Assembly (NCBI GenBank): GCA_032173965.1
Contig: CM063287.1
Span: 8,437,859 to 8,501,858, forward strand
Origin: Sitta carolinensis
Lineage: Eukaryota; Chordata; Aves; Passeriformes; Sittidae
DNA length: 64,000 nucleotides
Direction: 5' to 3'
The translations under genes were made by a program, and so were the position numbers. A model generated the notes under the pieces. That model ran no database searches, had not been told where the DNA came from, and saw only the letters and a program-made list of their open reading frames with translations. Each line of letters starts with the position of its first letter. Positions within the stretch are counted from its first letter, which is position 1. Positions 1 through 15,000 of this stretch are shown one piece after another.

Positions 1-3000
1 CTTTTCCACTGAGTTTTGTTGCAAGATTAGCCAAATTATCAATGTGCAGGTAAGTTATTAATTCCCGTTGAAAGATCTTGAGAAGGAGGGAAATTTCCGC
101 TAAACATGGTAAAAATTAATTGCAACTGCAAGCTTTGAGGAAATAAATGAATTTAAAACCTTGTCTGGCAATGTCAGCAGTACTGTGCTAGTAGAAATGA
201 ATAACGCTAATTGGAAAAGAATGGTTTCTATACACAGCAAGGGCTATTTCTTCTGTACTAATGTAATTAAAGCCTTAATAAAAAGCTTACCTGAGAACAA
301 AATAGCCAAATAGACTTTCTGTTGCAGTTGTCAAAATTCTTAAATACTAATTTGAGGCAATATGCTATGATATTTAATAAATTACATTCATTAATTCATA
401 AAGAATTCCATTTTTGCTGGTACAGAGTGAGGACAAGGATCTCAATAGATTAAGGCCCATTGTGTTGACCTGTATTTCACATTATATATATAAAAGCTAA
501 CAGGTATCACCTGTCAAAATGTGTTGCATAAACAATGATTTTTTTCCCAAAATAATCATTAATATCATAAAACTCGGATCATAAAAGAAATAAAACTTGG
601 CTACATAAAGCTGGCCCTGAAGCTTAGGTCAGCCTTACTGTTGGGTATCCTTTGGGGACAGTTCTAAAATCTCCCCTTTTTCAGATCCATGTAGAGTATA
701 ATATTTCTTCCAAATGTAAAGCTGTTTGTATTCTTCTAAGAGATGTACAGGAGAAAAAGCACACAATAAATAGAGGGAAGAAAGTACCTGGAATTAAGTA
801 CCCTCAAAAAATTCATTTTCAGCTTTTGAATGGCTCCAGATAACATCTTGAATGGGCTTCTTACAAGGTGACTCCTCTCTTTCATAGTGGTGGTTAGCAG
901 CCACTTTCCCAAAAAGTCAATGAGATCTTGCTCTTCTTTTAGGAAGATGAAATGGGCCAAATGTCTTAAAGGCATGCAAATCCCCCGATGAGGGTAGAGT
1001 TACTTTCTGCACCTCCCACGTGTGTAGCTGGTGTTCTGATCATCTGTGCCACAGGTGTTCAGTGCCTGGACACAGTGCATAAATAGGTTTTAACCTTTCT
1101 CCAAAATCCTTCCAAATACACTTGATTTGTAGCATTGGCAGCTGAGGATTAGGAGGAACCTAGCCTTTCACATGGTTTCACTCTTTCCCCACCTTTCCCT
1201 TGCTCAGAGTCCAAATTCCAGCCTCTGGGCTATTTTGGCTCCATGCCTCTCTTTCGTAGCCATGCCTAATACAGATATAAAGCCTCATTCTTATTAAAAG
1301 TAGCAGGCTTAGGGGCACGTGCTTACTTTGAACAATTCATGGGTTCTCAGTTTGAAGCCAGCATTAGTGACAATTAGCCTTCGTGGTATGAATAAAAATA
1401 TTTGCAATACATTGTAGTACTTACTATACCTGGTTAGGGTGCCATGCACACTCTTGAGAAGTCTCTGTGGGACTCTCATGCTATATTTAAAGCATCCAGT
1501 AACTTAGGAAGCTATTTTGAATTGGAACCAATGCTACGTTTACCTCAAGCTTCTGGAATGGGACATCTTATCCAAAACTCCAAAAATACTACATGTAACC
1601 CCAGATTCTGGTACATTGTGCCAAATTGGAATGCCCTGGTATTAGGGTGAATTTGGGCTGCCTTTCCTTGATCCTGGGGTCACTGGGACCATCCTGTTCT
1701 ATTTGAGAATGTCAGCATTCTCTCCTTACCTAATCATAACTGGTTCAAAAATGGCTAAAGGCAGTTGGTACTGTGGCAGATGTTTAAAAAAGAAATAGTC
1801 AAAGCAGATGGTCTTTTTCATCAGCATGGGGCATGTTTAATTATTGTAGGAAAAAAAAAGAGTAGTACCCTCTCAACCTACAGTCAAAATTCCTTTCCTG
1901 TCTAAAAGATTCTTATCTCACTGTTTTGCTTAAATTATCTAACAAATTATGCATGATGAAATCTTTTAATCCTTTTGTCGACTGTATGGGGAGTGGATGA
2001 GGATCTCTCTAATACGTGTGTGCTTTGCTTTCTTCGTGACAAGAAGTAGTCAGCAGTCTGCCAGCATCATCAGCTGTGTGGACAGCAGCAAACCACATCT
2101 ACCTGAACTGCAATCTCTTCCCTGTTTGATTGGTCACTGCTTGGTACTGCTCCTTTTCAGGGCCACACTTCTCAAACAGAAACGTGCTGGTTTGCCATGT
2201 AGTTCTCAGTAGTTCAGGCTGAGTGCTCAGAGTTGTGGGTATCAGACTGTTGGCACCCCATGGAAAGGGTGAGCAGGTTATTGAGGTGCCAGAATTGCTT
2301 GGCTGTGTCACCCCTGAGAAATAGCAAAGCTCACCTCTCTTTTGAGGAGGGGCTCTATCCCACCCTTGAGATCTTGTGTGCCTCAGCTGTAGCAGCCATC
2401 TGCAAGGACAAGTGCTGATGGCTCTTGGCATTCATCCTCACTCCATGTGAGATTGTTCTCTGCTGTCTCCTCCTTCCATATGCCTGGAATGCTTATGTGG
2501 CCTCTTTCCCCTGCCTCCTTTCCTTGCTCTCTTCCCACATTCTGTCTCACCAGAATGTGTTACCTTTCTTTGATCCCAGCTTTCGATGCTGTTCGGATTA
2601 AGTTCACTTAGAGTGGAGGAACAAAAAGATGGAGACTGCATTTGGGAAGTGAAAGACTTAGACCCTCCAAAAGGTGTTATAATGTCCCATGGAGCCATGA
2701 AGGGATAGAGAAGGGATGTGCAGGAAGGAGCTGGCTAAATACAATGTCACATGGAAGCTCATGATTACTCTGAAGCTGGGTGTTTTCCTGTTTCTCTGGT
2801 TACATGTGTTGCTGTATTAAATAATCTTCTCTAGCCTCTGTTAAGGAACCCAAGCTGCAAATAATACCAATATCTCTTCTGTGTTGACAATAGAGTGCAT
2901 CTTCACTGAGATTCCTGGAAGAGACTTTCCTCCTTTTACAACCATGCTTCATATGAGCCACAAAAAGATGGATTTGTCTTGCTCAGCAGCAATTCCCTTT

Positions 3001-6000
3001 CCCTACATATCTGTGCTTAATTTTCTCCAGAGCATTGGTTCCTCACTCTGCAAAATGCCATCTCAGATTGTAATCTCTCAACTTTTTCTTTGAAGAAAAT
3101 ATGCTGAGCACAGATAGTAAAAGACGTTAATATTCTTTAAAAGTATATATAAAAAAACCAAGCAGATAGTGATTGAGAGCACTTACTTAAATTCCACATG
3201 CACAAACATGGGGATTAAGTGGTGGTGAAGGGAAACAGAACAGAATAAACTTTCTTGAAGGTCTACATAATTAGTGAATTAGTTCAGTTTTGCTTTCACA
3301 TCAGTTTTATCTAGACCCAGTTCTTTCCTAGGAAGAATTAGAAGAAGTCTAAAGATTGATAATTTACATGAACAGGTTGCTCTCTGGAAGAAAATGAAGT
3401 GGGTTTGGTTTGTTCCAGTGTGTGTGTGACTTGTCATGGAGGTTATCCCAGCTTGTGGGAACATTCCTGGCCAAAAAAAAAGTGATTGTCCCTTCCACAA
3501 TATTGAAGACATATTTGCAGTGTGATTGACAAGATGAGGAGGTGGTATATAATTTCTTTGCATGTCAAGGGACTGGCAGTGTGTGAAACCAAACTAGAAC
3601 TTAGCTGCTTTATTTATCCCTTGAACAGATGCAGTACCAGCAGCTGCAATAAGATCTTTTATACATTCCACCAACGATTCCCTGGAGTTCATGTGTCCTA
3701 AAGACAACCTGGAAAGGAGGCAGGACACTCTCTTGTACAGTATTACATTTTATAAGTACAGTGTGAGATGCTGATCTTTCTCTTAGGGAAAGAATTCCAG
3801 GCTGGATCTGAGTTTCATGCCATTTGATGATAAGGGTAGATGTCTTTCTCTTGCTACTCCGAGTATTTAGCTCAAATGCTTAATTTGGTCTCTAAATTTT
3901 GTTTCATTAAAACCCTTTATAGACTAGAAAGCAGCACAAAGAAGTAGTTTTATTATAATTTAACCCTTATTTGCCTTATTAACTGAACCTTTAATGAATT
4001 TTATCTGAGGGAAGTATTGTTAAGAGGACTGGTAAACAATATTACTTCTTTTGTTTCTATAAAGTCTTCATCCTCCTCCATTGGTTTTGCAGAGATTAGA
4101 TTGGGTTCCAATATTAAATGCATCTCCAAGCTTAGGAGGCCAGGAGAGAGCTTTCACCATTAAGCCTCTTTGTTCAATGCATAGATAAAGGGTTTAGGTA
4201 GGAATAAACTTTCCTTGTTGGCATTTAATTTTAGAACATCCACTGTGAATGTTCTGGTCTGGATGCCACAAGTCTTTAGTTTCAGTCTTCCCATAAAGCA
4301 TCTTGGCTACTGTCTGTGACTATTTGTGCCATACATCCACAGTGTGCCCTTGGATACGCGAATAAGGAGAAATGTAAGGCGAAATGTTTAGAAAATCCTC
4401 TCTAAAATAGTATCCTTTTCCAATGCAGACACATTGCCATAACAAAATAGGGATCAGAAACTATTGAGAAAAACCCTCAAATTGCCATTTTTTTTTTAAA
4501 TAAAGGGTACATGCTATCTTTTGAATCTGCTCTTATCTTCTCACTATTGCAGCAATGACAACAATGGAATACTCAATAAAAATTAATTTTCTCAGTGTGT
4601 CAGGAGAGAAGCTTTTTTTCTGGCTAAATTGTAACACCTTAAAATAGATGATGGTTACCTTGTTGAAGAGGTGAATTTGAAACATGTAATTGTTTCTTAG
4701 TATTTATTTTAATATTTGCATATATTTATTGAATAAAGTCATAATAATTTGAATCTCAAAATCCCTGGGTTTATCTGTTAACAACAACAACAACTAATCA
4801 AGTAAAATCATGTTCCTATAGAAAGATACAAAATCCTGAGAACAGATGATAAAGGCAGTGATTTGCAATGTCCTTAGTACATTTTTAATTGAGCTCATTT
4901 TTACTTGGAACACAAAAGGTGTTCTCCCTGTTTCCCCTACTGATTGTATGTTGCCTGGGACCCGTGTATTTATCTTTGGATGCTAATGGCCTCAGAAAAC
5001 CCCTCTCTTTTTCTTTTTTTTTTTTTTTTTGTATTTTTTCTAGCAACTGTGATGAACAGATATTCCTGTCATATAAAACATATTTTTTTCTTTATCATTT
5101 GTCACACCATTAGTTACTTTTAGCCCAGTTTATCTTGCTTTGATACCAGAATAAGTAAAATCAAGGCTTTTTTGATGGTGTCTTTGTACTTTTTGTGCAG
5201 CTTCATTCCAAGGACAAATAGCCATTGGTTGGCTTTGCGTCTTGACACTATCCTCCCTTCCGCTGGCGACTTGTGTCACTTTGTAGTGCAAGTAGATTGC
5301 ACTGTGATAGTCCTCAATTCAATCAGATAATGTGACAGAAAGAGTGCCAAGGCCTCATGTTCAAGGACAGCTGCCTAGAAGTTGCACTTAAAAATTGATA
5401 ATATGAATTTTAACATCCTCTTAACTTTGAAATACATCTTTCACTTCTGTGATCATTGATATTGTCTTGAAGTGTCTTTTTCCTTTCCATTCTTACCTCT
5501 GGCACCTCCATAATCTGTTTTTTTTATGGTTAATTTTCATTGCAAAGACCTGTAAGACTAGGACAGGACGTTATTTTTTGATTAAAATATACACTGTCCA
5601 TCTTGGGAGATGAGAAGACCATGTTACATGATATCCTTTTTGTTAGCTTCACTCCAACCCACTGTTATCCATAGTCTCAACATATATATAGCTGTTTGTA
5701 TCCTCTAAGTAGAAACCAAAGGAACTACAAGACTGAGCAAACTGTGCAAACAGTAGGAATGTAAGCATATATTCCAGGATAGGGAGGTTGTTAGCAAGCA
5801 TTGTATGTACTGATGGATATCTAAGCTGCATGTGGAAATGACTGGTAATTTTTGCTATTGCCATCTCTCACTAGCAAAGCATTGGACAATATTCTGCTAG
5901 AACTGGGATGGTATTTTGAGATTTAAGTTTGGATTAAATAATGTCAAGACAAATGCCAGTCTGACAGAAGAGAGAGCACTGTAAGCCTACATACTGGCAT

Positions 6001-9000
6001 GGGACCATAAGGAAGAAGTTTAAAATCTTTCCTGGCAATTGTCCTTTTATAACAGTCCTTTTATTCTAGTGAAGATTAATCTATTGTAATTTAAACAAGG
6101 AAGTCCTGCTTCCACTTCACTACTTGCTCACAATATTTACTCTGATGTTTAGAACAGACCTGATTGATTTTGTGTTGTTCTATATGTTATTTTTAAATAC
6201 ATTGTGGTGCTAGTAGTTGGAAGGAATGTTCCCCAGAGGGGTAAAAAAACCTTCACAACCAACTATAAAACACCAAAAAGTCAAAGTAAATTGTCAGTAG
6301 AGTGATATATTATTGGACCATTAAAGGACCAAAGCTGTTCAACTCATACAAGTTTCAGTAGAATATAATTAAAGAATTCTTATGGATTTGTATAATTGAG
6401 GCTGAGCCCTAAGTTGCTGTGACATGACCAGTTCCCAATGTCATATCCCCTCTTCCCCTTCTCCCCCAGTTTTATCAAAGTATGAGAGTCTTGACTGAGT
6501 GAGATGCTATTGTTGGCAAGCCTTTGATGGACACTCCTGGAATTTCATTGCAGGAGCCATGACTTCTGTTTTATCTGAAATCTCACTGGCTCTTGATGAC
6601 AGACAAACTCTGTTTTTAGCATTGCACTGAAGGTCAGGCAAATGACTGGTTTCCAAATAGAGTAACTGAAGATACTGGAACAGATTTATTCCTGGTATAA
6701 TTCCACTGGTTCTGTGAAGTTACAGGGGAATATACTTGTCAAGAGAGTATTATGAATTGAAGGATAATACCACTGTTCTCAATCACTTGTGTATAAAAAG
6801 AGTTTGGAAAGCATACTATTTAACATAATGTTAATTTTTTTCTGTAAGAGAAATTCTACACTCATTAAGATAAGGGTAATATTTTTAGCTGGAATAAACT
6901 AATATAACTCCATTAATGAGACTGACCACTGCAGAATGTAACTTTTTTTTAATATCTGGGAATCTAGCTCTGGCATCTTTAATTACGAGTGAGGTTGATG
7001 GTTTCTGGCTGTGTAAATATTTGAGTGCTAATCTAGGAAACATATACACTGCCTAGGCTGCTTTCCTCCTGGCAGTTGGGATGATTTCATTATTTTTTAC
7101 AGATCTTTAATTTTAGTTGCAGTTTTGGCACTCAAGTCCATAAACTGACTATCAATCGACTGGTTAGATATTTTACTTAATTTTTGCAAGTTATTTGTAA
7201 CTTTAATTCATAAAGAAAGCAAAAATTGTTTTTGCAAGTGGATCAAGAAAATGAAAACTAAATATTGTGCTATCATTGGGGTGCTAGTAAAGGAATAATC
7301 AATGTCTTTGCAGAATGACATTGCAAAAGCCAAAAGTACTAGACAATATGAAAAAAAAATTTGTGGGAAAAGCTTTGGCAAGATCACAACCACATTGACA
7401 TTTTCACATCGGTTGTGGAAAGCAGAGGAGCAAATGTCAGCTTGTGGATGCAAGAAGTGTGTGAGTGTTGGGAGAGAGATTCAGCTGTGGGTAATGAGGA
7501 GGGGCTTTCCATCTCCTGCTTTGCACAGGTGAGGTCAGTCTAGGTTGGGGACATAAAGTCAGATGCAGGGAGATCCTTTGGTAAAAGCTGTCACCTTCTA
7601 TGCCACATTGTCCATGAAGGGCTAGAACTACTTTGGTTACTAACATCCTGTGACACTGGGAGTTGGTGCAAAAATTCAAGATTTAAGTTTTTACAAAGAG
7701 GACATGTTCAGGAATGGGATTGAAATGTAAACCACGTTTTCTATTTTGTAAAACTGATTCAGGTATAATTTTTACAGTTCTTTGGCAGAAATGTATCCCT
7801 TAAAGCTCAAAGAACGTGTTTTTGTAGTTTGGTCTTACAGTCCCAAGAGGTTGGACTTTAGTGAGCTTTTTGTTAGAGTCACAATGTTTCTCTAGTGACA
7901 GATACCCTGACAATCATGAAGTACAAAGAACTGTTGCCATGACAAGGCAGGATTTCTTCAAATTGAGTTAGCTTTGACTCTAATGCCATACCCCAAAGGC
8001 TCCACTTTTCCAAACCATTCACAACATATGCTTTTATAAATCCATCAAACAACCCTGCACTCTTTCTATACCCTATGTTTTAATGTCAAAGCAAATCTGT
8101 TCTACTTGTGGCACCTGCTGTGGCACATACTTCAGCTACTTCAGGGGAGAACTAAGCATACCACTATACTTAAGGTCCTGTCAACATAGCTGTGATAAAG
8201 ACCCTTTGGAAAATGTATAGCTCCACCCTAAAATAATCATTTATCATAATTCGTAAGAGAGAATTAATTGGCATTTAGTACATGTAATAGTATGGATTAG
8301 TGCCCTTCATGAACAGGGCCATGTATAAAAGCATAGGCTACATAGAGTAGTACTTTTTAACAAGGCAAAATAATTTCTGTGACAAATGAACTCCATTTCT
8401 AAAAATATTCTTAGGACAGTCAGTATATTGGTAAGTGCTGTTGTACTGAATGCCTTTAAGTCAGGCTTCAGCAACATCAATTTGTATTATTAAATATTGA
8501 AAATACTATCATAGTTTAAGATACAAGTTTATATTAAAAATAGACTTTTCCATTATCGATACCAACAGAGTTTAGGTGATGGGTTAACAAAATGGTATGT
8601 TTTAGTATTTCTATCTACTATGGAAATATGTGCACTATGTACTCATATATTCTTTTTCTATAGCTTATGCAAAAGCATACAGATTCATCAGGCTCTTTGG
8701 TATATTAACATATTGTGACTGTATTTGAACATGTGCACTGTCTACACATGGATGATGTTTCCCAGTTGATTGTTCTATTTATTACAGAAAACTAGAAAGG
8801 AAGTGCAAGTTTTTAAGAGGAAAAAAATGTTATTTTCTTAGTATTGATTCATGTATACTTCAGATGGTTCTGTAGTCATCCTTTCTTCCCAGTGAGATAA
8901 CTGTACAACTCTGAAATCCAGCCTGTCCTACATCCATTAGATCAACCATTACATAATATAGATCTCTATGCTCCATAGGTTTGTCATGACAAGGAGTTGC

Positions 9001-12000
9001 TTCATTGAACTACAGACAAGTGGAGATAGCTCCTTTTGATCCTGCGGAGCATTCTTCTGACTTTCTGCCGCTAACATGGGCTGGTTGTCTGCATTCTGCC
9101 AACACAGGCAACTTCAAACTTCAATTTCTGATTTAATTTCTGATTTTTCTTGTATGTCATTCAAAAGTTGAAATATAGTGTACTTTGGAGGAGAACATGA
9201 CTCTGGTACAGAGAGGGAGGTGTGTTACACATTGACTTTGTAAAATGGCAAGTTATATGTGAGTCTCTTTTGTGAAATGTTTGCTCTGGCCCTAGCCATA
9301 GTCATTAGAGAAGGCTCCCACATTTAAGGGTGAGATGAACTTAAAAGGTCTTACTTTGATAAGAAAAGCAGAGAGGTTGCTTTTTGGGACTAGAGTGCCA
9401 GGCTGCCTGCCATCCTTTATTTTACTTCCATGCTCATAAAACCAACATGAACATAAAACTATAGAGGGAATAGAAGAGCTTTTAGAACTTTATTGTAAAT
9501 TAAAGTTATATTTTCTGAATGTGATTTAAAACAAAATCATTGATGTCTTGCCTGAGGTGAAAAGGAACACTCTGATTTACCATTGCCTGGCAGTTGTGAA
9601 GGCATTTGTAGTTCAAAGCAATTAACAGAGAAACTGAAATACTTGCACTGAAGAGAATAAATTTGTGCAAAGTAATGGGGTAGTTGGGACCATAGTATTT
9701 TTGCTATGCTGAAGTTTTATTTCTAATGTGTTGGCAGGATAGAAAAAGTTCTTGGTTCTGCAGAGTAAGTGGGCTGGGGTCACAGGAAGAGTGTGCACAA
9801 TGGAATTAATTTTCTGCATGAGACTCCTTGTCTGATTAACTTCCACAGCAACTTGATTCACACCTTACTTGGGGAAGGCAGTTTTAATGATGCTGTTTCA
9901 AAAGCTGCTAATCTTAAGAGCAGTTCTGTTTTTTGCCCTTCCTTCTTTAGGATTTAACTAATCACTTTGGATAATCCCTCTTTCAGTTTTCCATTCTGCT
10001 TTTTTGCTTTGGTTTGTTTTTGTTTTTGTTTTTTTTTTCCTGAGAGTTGATTATCAATGTACCCACTGATACAAGCACAAGACTTTCTAATTACACACTG
10101 ATATACTGTAAACAGCACACAGCCTTCTTATCAATTTTTATATAAGATGAGCGTGACTTTGTGTCATGTCTGAGTTGCAGCCAGCAAAAGCTTAGCTTGA
10201 CAGCCTAGTGCTTTCTTTCCCCCTGGGTGATTGCCTTGCACATTCTTACAGGGTCATGCATGATAAAAATGGATAAGGGGCCTTCAAAGAGACTTGGCCA
10301 ACACCTGATTGTCTGTGGAGCTTTTACCTCTGCACTATCAATGCAAATCTGTTCACAGAGGCTGTAACAGGTGCTAAAGTTATTACCTAGACTGCAGAGC
10401 AAAGTAGCATAGAGCTTGCAATCCATGCTTTCATATCAGTTCTGTTTGTCTGTGGTATTCACACAGAGCAGCAGATGAGATAATTTTAGATGTTTTGAAG
10501 GGGAAAATATCTTGTTCTTTTCTGACATAGCCAGAAATGTGTAAAATAAGTTTTCTCTTATGTCTCAGATTCTTTTTTTTTTTTTTTCATATTTGTATTT
10601 TTATAAGGAACTCATTCAAATACCAGGATAATTTGTTTATACCAGTCTCCTGTGTCATTTGCCCAAAATCTTGTTTGATGTCTTGTTTGTCACTGTGAAA
10701 CGTGCTGATTCTTTATTTTCCATACTCGTGTTACCCTGAAGTACAGAGGCAGGGAAGGTGTGGGTCCCAATACACATGGTACTCAAAGTGTGTGGAAGAG
10801 CCTCTGATTCCTCACTGTTTAAAACCAGAGAATTTCCTCCAGTTACAGGCGTGTCCCCTATCAAAGAAGACCACTAGATGAATCTAGGCTTATTTTTATG
10901 TTTTCCCTGAGTGGTTGATGCATATAGCTATCAGCTACTGTCTATGCTTCATATTTTCCTCTGCAGCCTTGTGAGTCTCTCCAATTCAATGAAATTTTGC
11001 AGGTAATATGCTATTTCCAGTAGTGAATGTGCAGTCATGAACATCATGACATTCCTCATAAAATTAGTTCAGTCGTAACACAATGCAAGGCAGAATAGTA
11101 CGAGTCTTTTTCTAGTTCTTACTTTGGATAGCTGTTGAAGAATGTCATGAAATAGTTGCTTTCTAGATATAGAATAGGTGGTAACTCTATGAAATAGGTA
11201 TTCCTTTCACTTGAATGTGTGCTGGACTGGATATGACCCAGAAGATTGACTGGTATGATCAGGAATTAAAGAGTTATTTTCTGAGGATTTTATGTAGGTG
11301 ATAGATGAAAAGTGAGAGCAGAAGGTAGCTCACACAGAATTTTCAATCCTGAAAATTATACAAAAATGCAGGGGGGAAGGCCATTCAGAAGAAAATGCCT
11401 GTCACCAGCTGAGAGAACCAGATGGACATAATATGTGATACTTTTAGGTCTCCTAAAAATTTGGGAGCATATTTGGATTTTATTAGGCAGTTTCATGTAA
11501 AATCCATGTGTTGCTCCTGTATCATTTACATATGCAATCTTATAGTTTCTTCAAGGGCTGTATAATTCTATAAATAGAAGACCCATCCTAGGATAAAGAG
11601 AGATTACTAATACGGCTCCATTTGGCACTTTTGTCTGCCCCAGGAATCTTCCCAGCTGTCCAATAACCATCCAAGCATTCCTAATTTTCATTTATTTCCA
11701 CTTCCTGGTATCTGAAGTAAAAGCCTCCTGTTTGTTAAATAGGTGCTTATTCACTTTGAGAAATGTTTTCTGCTGCCATTGCAGTTCTTACAGCATTAAT
11801 GTTGATCCCATCAAAGTACTAGCACTGACAGGTTTAAATATTTTCTCTGCAAACATGATTAATGGAACTAAGCAAGGTTACTGAACAAGATGTTGTAAGA
11901 GGAAGAAGGATATAAGATAAAAAGAAACAGATGAAAAATGAAACTAGAGAGAGTGGCCAAGATCAAACTCTGACAACATGTTAAAACTCAAAAATGTCTA

Positions 12001-15000
12001 CAAACTTTGTTTCCATGTGGGTGTACAGCTCTGAAAAATATCACTGTAAATTTAACCACTTAGAACAGAGAACTTTCATATTCCATCAGTCATAATACTG
12101 GCTGAATATGAAATTTGCATCCTCATATTAGGGAATGCATCAATCTTCTTTTGAGTGATTTTTTCTTTATGCAGACCAAAATGTCACTTTAGTTTAGTCA
12201 TTCAGATCTTTTGCTTGATGACAAAATACAGTGATGAAGCTCATTGTCCTGAAGTTTAACTAAGTCCTCATTTGAGATCAAAGTGGAGGGTTAACTTTTT
12301 TTTCTGTGTTCCTTTCAGTCTTCATTTGTATCAGGCAAATAATGGTTTCACGAGCAGCAGGAATCCCTATTAAAGTAACTGTCATATTTTTCATGTATAC
12401 AATTCATTGTTCAATTCAGTTTGTTTGGTGCCAGATGAAGGGAAAAAGACAAACTGGACACAGAAAGGCAGACCACCTTAGACCTTCTGAAATTCTTGGT
12501 CAGATGACAACTTTCTTGCTGCCTCTTCCAAACCAATTATTTTGACATGCTCCATTGCAAAAGTCAGTGTCTAATGTAGCCAAGGAAAATACTGTTAAGG
12601 CAAATTCTGGACTTAATTGCATTCCTTCCATGGATTTAAATAGATGTCCTGTGAACATTTATTCCTTAACAAAATACACAACCAGATTATCATAATTAGT
12701 GTATTTACTCTGGAACAGGAGAGGAAAATTCCTAATTTGGACAAGCAGAGTTTAGAAACTCATTGTGACTAGGTACGTTGCCCATTACACCCTCTGCTTG
12801 CAGTGCAGAAAAAAATGTCTGCACTTACCATTAAAGAAATTAAACATAAAAGTAGAACTTTGAAAGGGAAGTGAGACACCCTGCAGAATAATTCTGTTAC
12901 TTCTGTGTAAGTTACGCAGCCTAATGTTCCTTAAGGAGCTATGCTCTGAACTGAGCATGAATACATATCTTAAACTAAGAATCAGAACTATATTCTTCTC
13001 TCTAAAGCCTGGTTAAGTATCCCAAGCAGGCTAATGATTATTTTCACACAATAGATGCTTCTAAATTTTGTTACCTAAGAATATTTATTAGATACAAATG
13101 TTTTACATATTTTGTAATACCCACACTAAGTTCCTAAAGCATTGATCATGCTACCAAACTGGTAGGAATATTTGATGCTTCCAAGAACGGGTAGTCACCT
13201 GAAAGAAATAGGAATGTACAGGGGAGTGAGAGTTGGGGGAACATATGTAGTCAGCATCTACAAGGCCCTTCTTGAAACACTCCATTTAAATATCCATGCT
13301 CTGGAAGAAAAACACTGTCCTGTCTTGTTGCTGCTTACACCACTAAGTGGCGAACACCAAATCTAGATGAGATAAAACAGGAAAGAAGCATAATACCCAA
13401 AAAGGAATTGGCAGAAATGCTCATCCCCAAGTTAACAGGTCAAAGTAAAATCAGCAATATCAGTACCATAGGCTGGTGTTTGCAGGGGCCTTTTGGTTCT
13501 TCAGAAAGTGTTCATTCACAATTGACGGGTGCCCACTTTGCTCTCTGTAATTAAAACGATGGATGTTTTCAATTGAACTTCTGGAATGCAGCACAAAGTA
13601 AAGTTGAAGAATGTATTAAGATGGGATATGTCTTGGCACTCCCAATGACACTGAAAGCATTCTAACTCTCACCTGTTAATCAGCAGGGTGAGTGGCACAG
13701 AAGGAGAAGGGCTGTCCATAGCAGGATGCCAGCTGGAGAGGAAACTCTGATCAGGCTTCTCTTCCTGCCTTAATACCTTCTTTCAAAGTCCAGTTATGAT
13801 CATAGGCTTTGCAAACTGGAATCCTCTCAACACACACCTGTACTGGGTAACTCCATGAGGAATTCAAAACATGTCAGCACAAACAAGGCTGCTGAAAATA
13901 CAAATAGAAACCCAGTACCTTATCCAAAGATAATTGAGGCTGCAAATACTCTGCACTCTGTTGAATTAAGAATTGTAAGATGACAGACTCCTGCCTTTCT
14001 CTAGAATGAAATATCCCCAGGAATAGCTTTTCTTCTAGTTGTTGGGAATTTTTGAATCAAGTTTCAGTCTGAAACTTGGGCATAAAAAATAGAAGACATG
14101 GTGCAATGGAGGTGAGCAGCATTGTTCGGATCTTCCGAGTCAAAATCACTTTAAATGAAGAGCCATTCACCATAGGCAAATATATTCTAGCTGAGGTCTT
14201 TAATTTCTTAAATAACCTTCTTCTCAGTCTGCTTATGGCTTCTGAAATTTATGGAACATTCTTGTTAAAACCTTGTTTCATTACACCCCTCTTAATGTTG
14301 CATTTTCTTAACTAAGCACTATTTTTGGTTGTACTTTCCAGGATGTGTTGGCTCATAAACAATAACTGTGTTCAATGAAGACTTTCAGTAAATATTCATA
14401 ACATAATATCTTTGGGTTTTGTGTAATGTTTTGTAAAAGATGTTTATTTCCAATTCTCCCTAGAAAATGGTGCAGGCTGGGAAGGGGAGTTGATGAAACA
14501 GTACTCTATAGAGAAACAAGACTCTCAGCCCAGGTTACTTTCATGTCTAGCACAGCCAGCTGAGCTGACATTTTTGACCAGAAATTCAACAAACATAAGT
14601 AGTTGAACCAAAAATTAGTCTATTTTTCTCAAGAAATGATACTTCTTCCATCTCAGTAATTTGACTTTTTTTTTTTTTTTTTAATTTTGAGTCTTAAATA
14701 GCCTTTAACTACAGACAGCGCAGACAGTATGTTACAATAATTCATTTCTATTATTCTATTTTGTCTGTAAACAGGAGGACTTTCTAAAGTCATAGAATTT
14801 TTTTTTAATTGGAGAGTTATGGAAAATGCTATTGGCAAAAATACCACAGAAATTTTGAAAACTTGTCAGTTCAATACTGCTCTATGCCTGAAGCCACTGA
14901 AAAATGTGTGGGAAGATACTGCACTTATGCAAGGCAGGATTGTAAAGCTAATAGATGTAAAATTCACTTAGAGAGATGCTTCTACCTTCCAGAACCATCT